Assembly: GCA_029961055.1 (NCBI GenBank)
Contig: JASBVM010000012.1
Coordinates: 119,741 to 165,474 of the forward strand
From: Bacillota bacterium
Lineage (GTDB): Bacteria; Bacillota; Sulfobacillia; JAIMAT01
DNA: 45,734 bases
Direction: 5' to 3'
Of this stretch, positions 44,038-45,734 are shown piece after piece. The notes under the pieces are model-generated. The model saw nothing but the letters and a program-made list of their open reading frames with translations, ran no database searches and had not been told where the DNA came from. The position numbers were made by a program, and so were the translations under genes. Position 1 is the stretch's first letter. Each line of letters begins with the position of its first letter.

Positions 44038-45284
44038 GCGCCGATCCTTCCGCTCAGCCGGCTGGGGTCCGGGTAGGAGCCCCCTTCCTCGATCAGGGCG
44101 CGCGCCTGGGGGATGGCGTCCCAGACGTTCCAGTCGAGGACGCCCACCACCCGGTCCTGGTCGAGGTAGTAGACCACGCCCTCCTCCATGGGCGACTTCC
44201 AGTCGGCAAAGGTCCGGAGCCGCGAGTCGAGGACCCCCACCGCCTCGTAGCCGAGGTCGAACATGTCGGAGTAGAAGAAGGGCAGGTAGTCGTACGGCTC
44301 CAGCCCCTCCCCGTCGTCGCGCGCCGCCCCCGGCGCCTTGCCGGTGGCCGCCAGCGCCATGTTCCGCCCGGCCAGGCGTCCCTGGGCGTTGGAGTTGTCC
44401 TCGTGCTCCACGCGGAGCGTCCTCCCCGGACCCAGCGCGGGCGCCGGGAAGCGGGCGCAGTCCCCGCCGGCGAAGATGTCCGGCTGGCTTGTCCTCAGGA
44501 AGCGGTCGACCACGATCCCGTCCTCCACCGCCAGGCCGGCCTCCCGCGCCAGCTCCTGGTTGGGCGCGATGCCCAGCCCGGCGACCACCGCGCCCGCCCG
44601 CAGCCGCTCGCCCTTCTGGCTCCGCACCTCCAGGAGCTCGCCCTGGCGGGCGATCTCCACCGGCACGTCGCCGGTGAGCAGGCGGACCCCCTTCTCCTCG
44701 TAGGCGCGGTTGACCGCCTGGCCCAGCTCCGCCGGGAAGAGGCGCTCCAGGATGGTCGCCTCGGGGAAGATCATGCTCACCTGCTTCCCCTGCATCCGCA
44801 GCGCGGCCGCCACCTCGGCGCCGATGAAGCCGCCGCCGACGATCACGAACTCCCCCTCCACGGCCGCCTTCCAGCGGAGCTGCAGGTAGTCTTCCATGGT
44901 CCGGAAGTAGATCAGGTCGCCCGCCTGCGCCAGCTCCCCGGCGAAGGGCAGCCGCTTCACCCGTCCGCCCACGGCCAGGAAGCATTTCTCGTATCCCCAC
45001 CTGTTCCCGTCCGTGTCGAACGCCGTCCGCTCCCCGGGATCGAGCGCGACGATCCGCGTCCCCAGGTGCTCCTCGACGCCCTCGGGCGCCCTCACCTTCC
45101 GCCAGTTCTGTTCCAGCCGCTCCCCCTTCCAGAGCCCCTTGGAGAGCGGCGGCCGGTTGTAGGGCGGGAAGCGTTCTTCGGAAAAGAGGCCGATGGAGCC
45201 CTCCCCGTCGACCTCGCGGATGCCATCGATGGCAGCGTCGGCGGCCATGCCCCCGCCGACGATCAGGTACCGGAAGCTCTTCAT
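44034..45284 (-). CDS. FAD/NAD(P)-dependent pyridine nucleotide-disulfide-type oxidoreductase
   Basis: A 416-aa flavoprotein resembling ferredoxin/rubredoxin reductases and AIF-like enzymes. The FAD-binding YLIVGGGMAADAAIDG is at the N-terminus, the NAD-binding VIVGGGFIGAEVAAALR is near residue 148, and the second FAD motif PDIFAGGDCARFPAP is near 270. There is no CxxxxC redox-active disulfide, so it is not a thioredoxin or glutathione reductase type. GGGGAGGTCAGCC precedes the ATG. As first gene of the HMG-CoA reductase/diiron operon it may supply electrons to the diiron enzyme, directly or through a ferredoxin. Confidence 0.87.
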   Translation of the reverse strand: MKSFRYLIVGGGMAADAAIDGIREVDGEGSIGLFSEERFPPYNRPPLSKGLWKGERLEQNWRKVRAPEGVEEHLGTRIVALDPGERTAFDTDGNRWGYEKCFLAVGGRVKRLPFAGELAQAGDLIYFRTMEDYLQLRWKAAVEGEFVIVGGGFIGAEVAAALRMQGKQVSMIFPEATILERLFPAELGQAVNRAYEEKGVRLLTGDVPVEIARQGELLEVRSQKGERLRAGAVVAGLGIAPNQELAREAGLAVEDGIVVDRFLRTSQPDIFAGGDCARFPAPALGPGRTLRVEHEDNSNAQGRLAGRNMALAATGKAPGAARDDGEGLEPYDYLPFFYSDMFDLGYEAVGVLDSRLRTFADWKSPMEEGVVYYLDQDRVVGVLDWNVWDAIPQARALIEEGGSYPDPSRLSGRIGA

Positions 45285-45326
45285 GGCTGACCTCCCCGCG
45301 GGCCGGAAAGCCGCCCCGCTGCCTCC

Positions 45327-45354
45327 AGTCTACCGATGATGGCCGGCGCGTCCA
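45327..45354 (-). promoter_or_regulatory. Possible promoter of the FAD reductase/HMGR operon
   Basis: On the minus strand, TGGACG and TAGACT are spaced by 16 bp. Each matches four of six consensus positions. The -10 lies about 43 bp before the FAD reductase ATG. This is a weak sequence-only prediction. Confidence 0.3.
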
Positions 45355-45426
45355 GTTCGCCGTTCGCGAAGTGTGGGAATCCAGGCACGGCAGGTGGAGG
45401 GGACGTCCCCCCCAAGTCCGTCCGGG

Positions 45427-45466
45427 TCCGGCGTCATGGTGGCGGATCCGACGCCATGATGCCGGA
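45427..45466. promoter_or_regulatory. 13-bp inverted repeat upstream of the FAD reductase operon
   Basis: TCCGGCGTCATGG (45427-45439) and CCATGATGCCGGA (45454-45466) pair with one mismatch around a 14-bp spacer. It lies 37 bp past the cytochrome c stop and 143 bp upstream of the FAD reductase start. It could be a terminator-like hairpin for the cytochrome gene or a protein-binding site for the operon. There is no T-tract. Confidence 0.4.
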
Positions 45467-45502
45467 GCGGACCCGCTCCCCGGGCACCCGCGGCAGGCCC
45501 GG

Positions 45503-45734
45503 CTAGCGAAGCGTCCCCAGGTAGGCGATCAGCGCGCGCACCTCGTCGGGGGTCAGCTGCCAGCGCGGCATGATCGGGTCGAGCGGCTTCCCCTCCGCGT
45601 CCAGCCCCTGGGTGACCGCCCGGGCGATCCGCTCGTCGGTGTAGCGCATCCCCCGCTGCCCGTCCGGCTCCAGCATCCCGCGCGGATCGGTCAGGTTGCC
45701 ATCGGTGATGTCGGGAGCCGTGACCATCATGGTC
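45503..45734 (-). CDS. Cytochrome c, C-terminal part (cut by window edge)
   Basis: The reading frame is open to the end of the window, so only the last ~77 residues are seen. GNLTDPRGMLEPDG, then RYTDERIARAVTQGLD and PIMPRWQLTPDEVRALIAYL are typical of the C-terminal half of a class I cytochrome c. The Met in IMPRW is the likely axial haem ligand. The CxxCH haem-attachment motif must lie beyond the edge. It is on the same strand as the HMGR operon but separated from it by 218 bp. Confidence 0.75.
   Translation of the reverse strand, partial: TMMVTAPDITDGNLTDPRGMLEPDGQRGMRYTDERIARAVTQGLDAEGKPLDPIMPRWQLTPDEVRALIAYLGTLR

Overview
This 45.7 kb window is very GC-rich (about 70% or more by eye), gene-dense and bacterial. 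A mannose-family PTS with its own HPr and enzyme I, MurJ, a UTRA-type GntR regulator, strong Shine-Dalgarno sequences and frequent GTG/TTG starts suggest a high-GC, probably thermophilic Bacillota lineage (Thermaerobacter/Symbiobacterium-like). That placement is an inference from gene content, not a phylogeny. I found no rRNA, tRNA, CRISPR array, transposase or prophage gene.

Layout, left to right. (1) 0-7.4 kb: a two-subunit 2-oxoacid:ferredoxin oxidoreductase (korA-korB, minus) diverges from a LysR regulator, followed by a TreS-maltokinase fusion. (2) 7.4-13.4 kb: a zinc alcohol dehydrogenase, a small anchored hypothetical protein, and a molybdate/tungstate cluster made of an HTH plus ligand-binding-domain regulator, a ModA-like lipoprotein and a ModB-ModC fusion. 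(3) 13.4-22.2 kb: an ABC exporter plus MurJ operon, an MFS transporter, an Nramp metal transporter, a CPBP membrane protease and a medium-chain reductase behind a perfect TetR-type palindrome. (4) 22.3-23.2 kb: wreckage of a ubiD/ubiA/ubiX prenyl-aromatic (quinone) locus, consisting of a UbiD start joined to the back part of UbiA, and a UbiX gene missing its middle. (5) 23.2-35.8 kb: a 14-gene minus-strand amino-sugar PTS operon: gntR, EIIC, EIID, EIIA, EIIB, a ceramidase-like Zn amidase, two SIS proteins, a Gfo/Idh oxidoreductase, a HAD phosphatase, nagA, HPr, EI, nagB. A perfect 16-bp GntR-type palindrome lies at its head. (6) 36-41.3 kb, plus strand: a double SDR-like protein lacking both catalytic YxxxK motifs, a SAM hydroxide adenosyltransferase, a DUF1614 membrane protein, an EAL phosphodiesterase, and a lipoprotein phosphoesterase whose 5' part is duplicated in inverted orientation just upstream (135-bp arms). 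(7) 41.6-45.7 kb, minus strand: a translationally coupled FAD/NAD reductase, class I HMG-CoA reductase and ferritin-like diiron protein, preceded by a cytochrome c gene cut by the window edge.

How the genes work together. The most coherent system is the amino-sugar operon. Its EI and HPr can phosphorylate its EIIA/EIIB. The sugar enters as a 6-phosphate through EIIC/EIID, is deacylated by NagA and possibly by the ceramidase-like amidase, may be remodelled by the SIS and Gfo/Idh enzymes, and NagB delivers fructose-6-phosphate. The most unusual items are the ceramidase-fold enzyme inside that operon, the twin deletion scars in the ubi genes, the degenerate TreS-linked maltokinase domain, the double SDR pseudoenzyme, and the large inverted duplication at the phosphoesterase.
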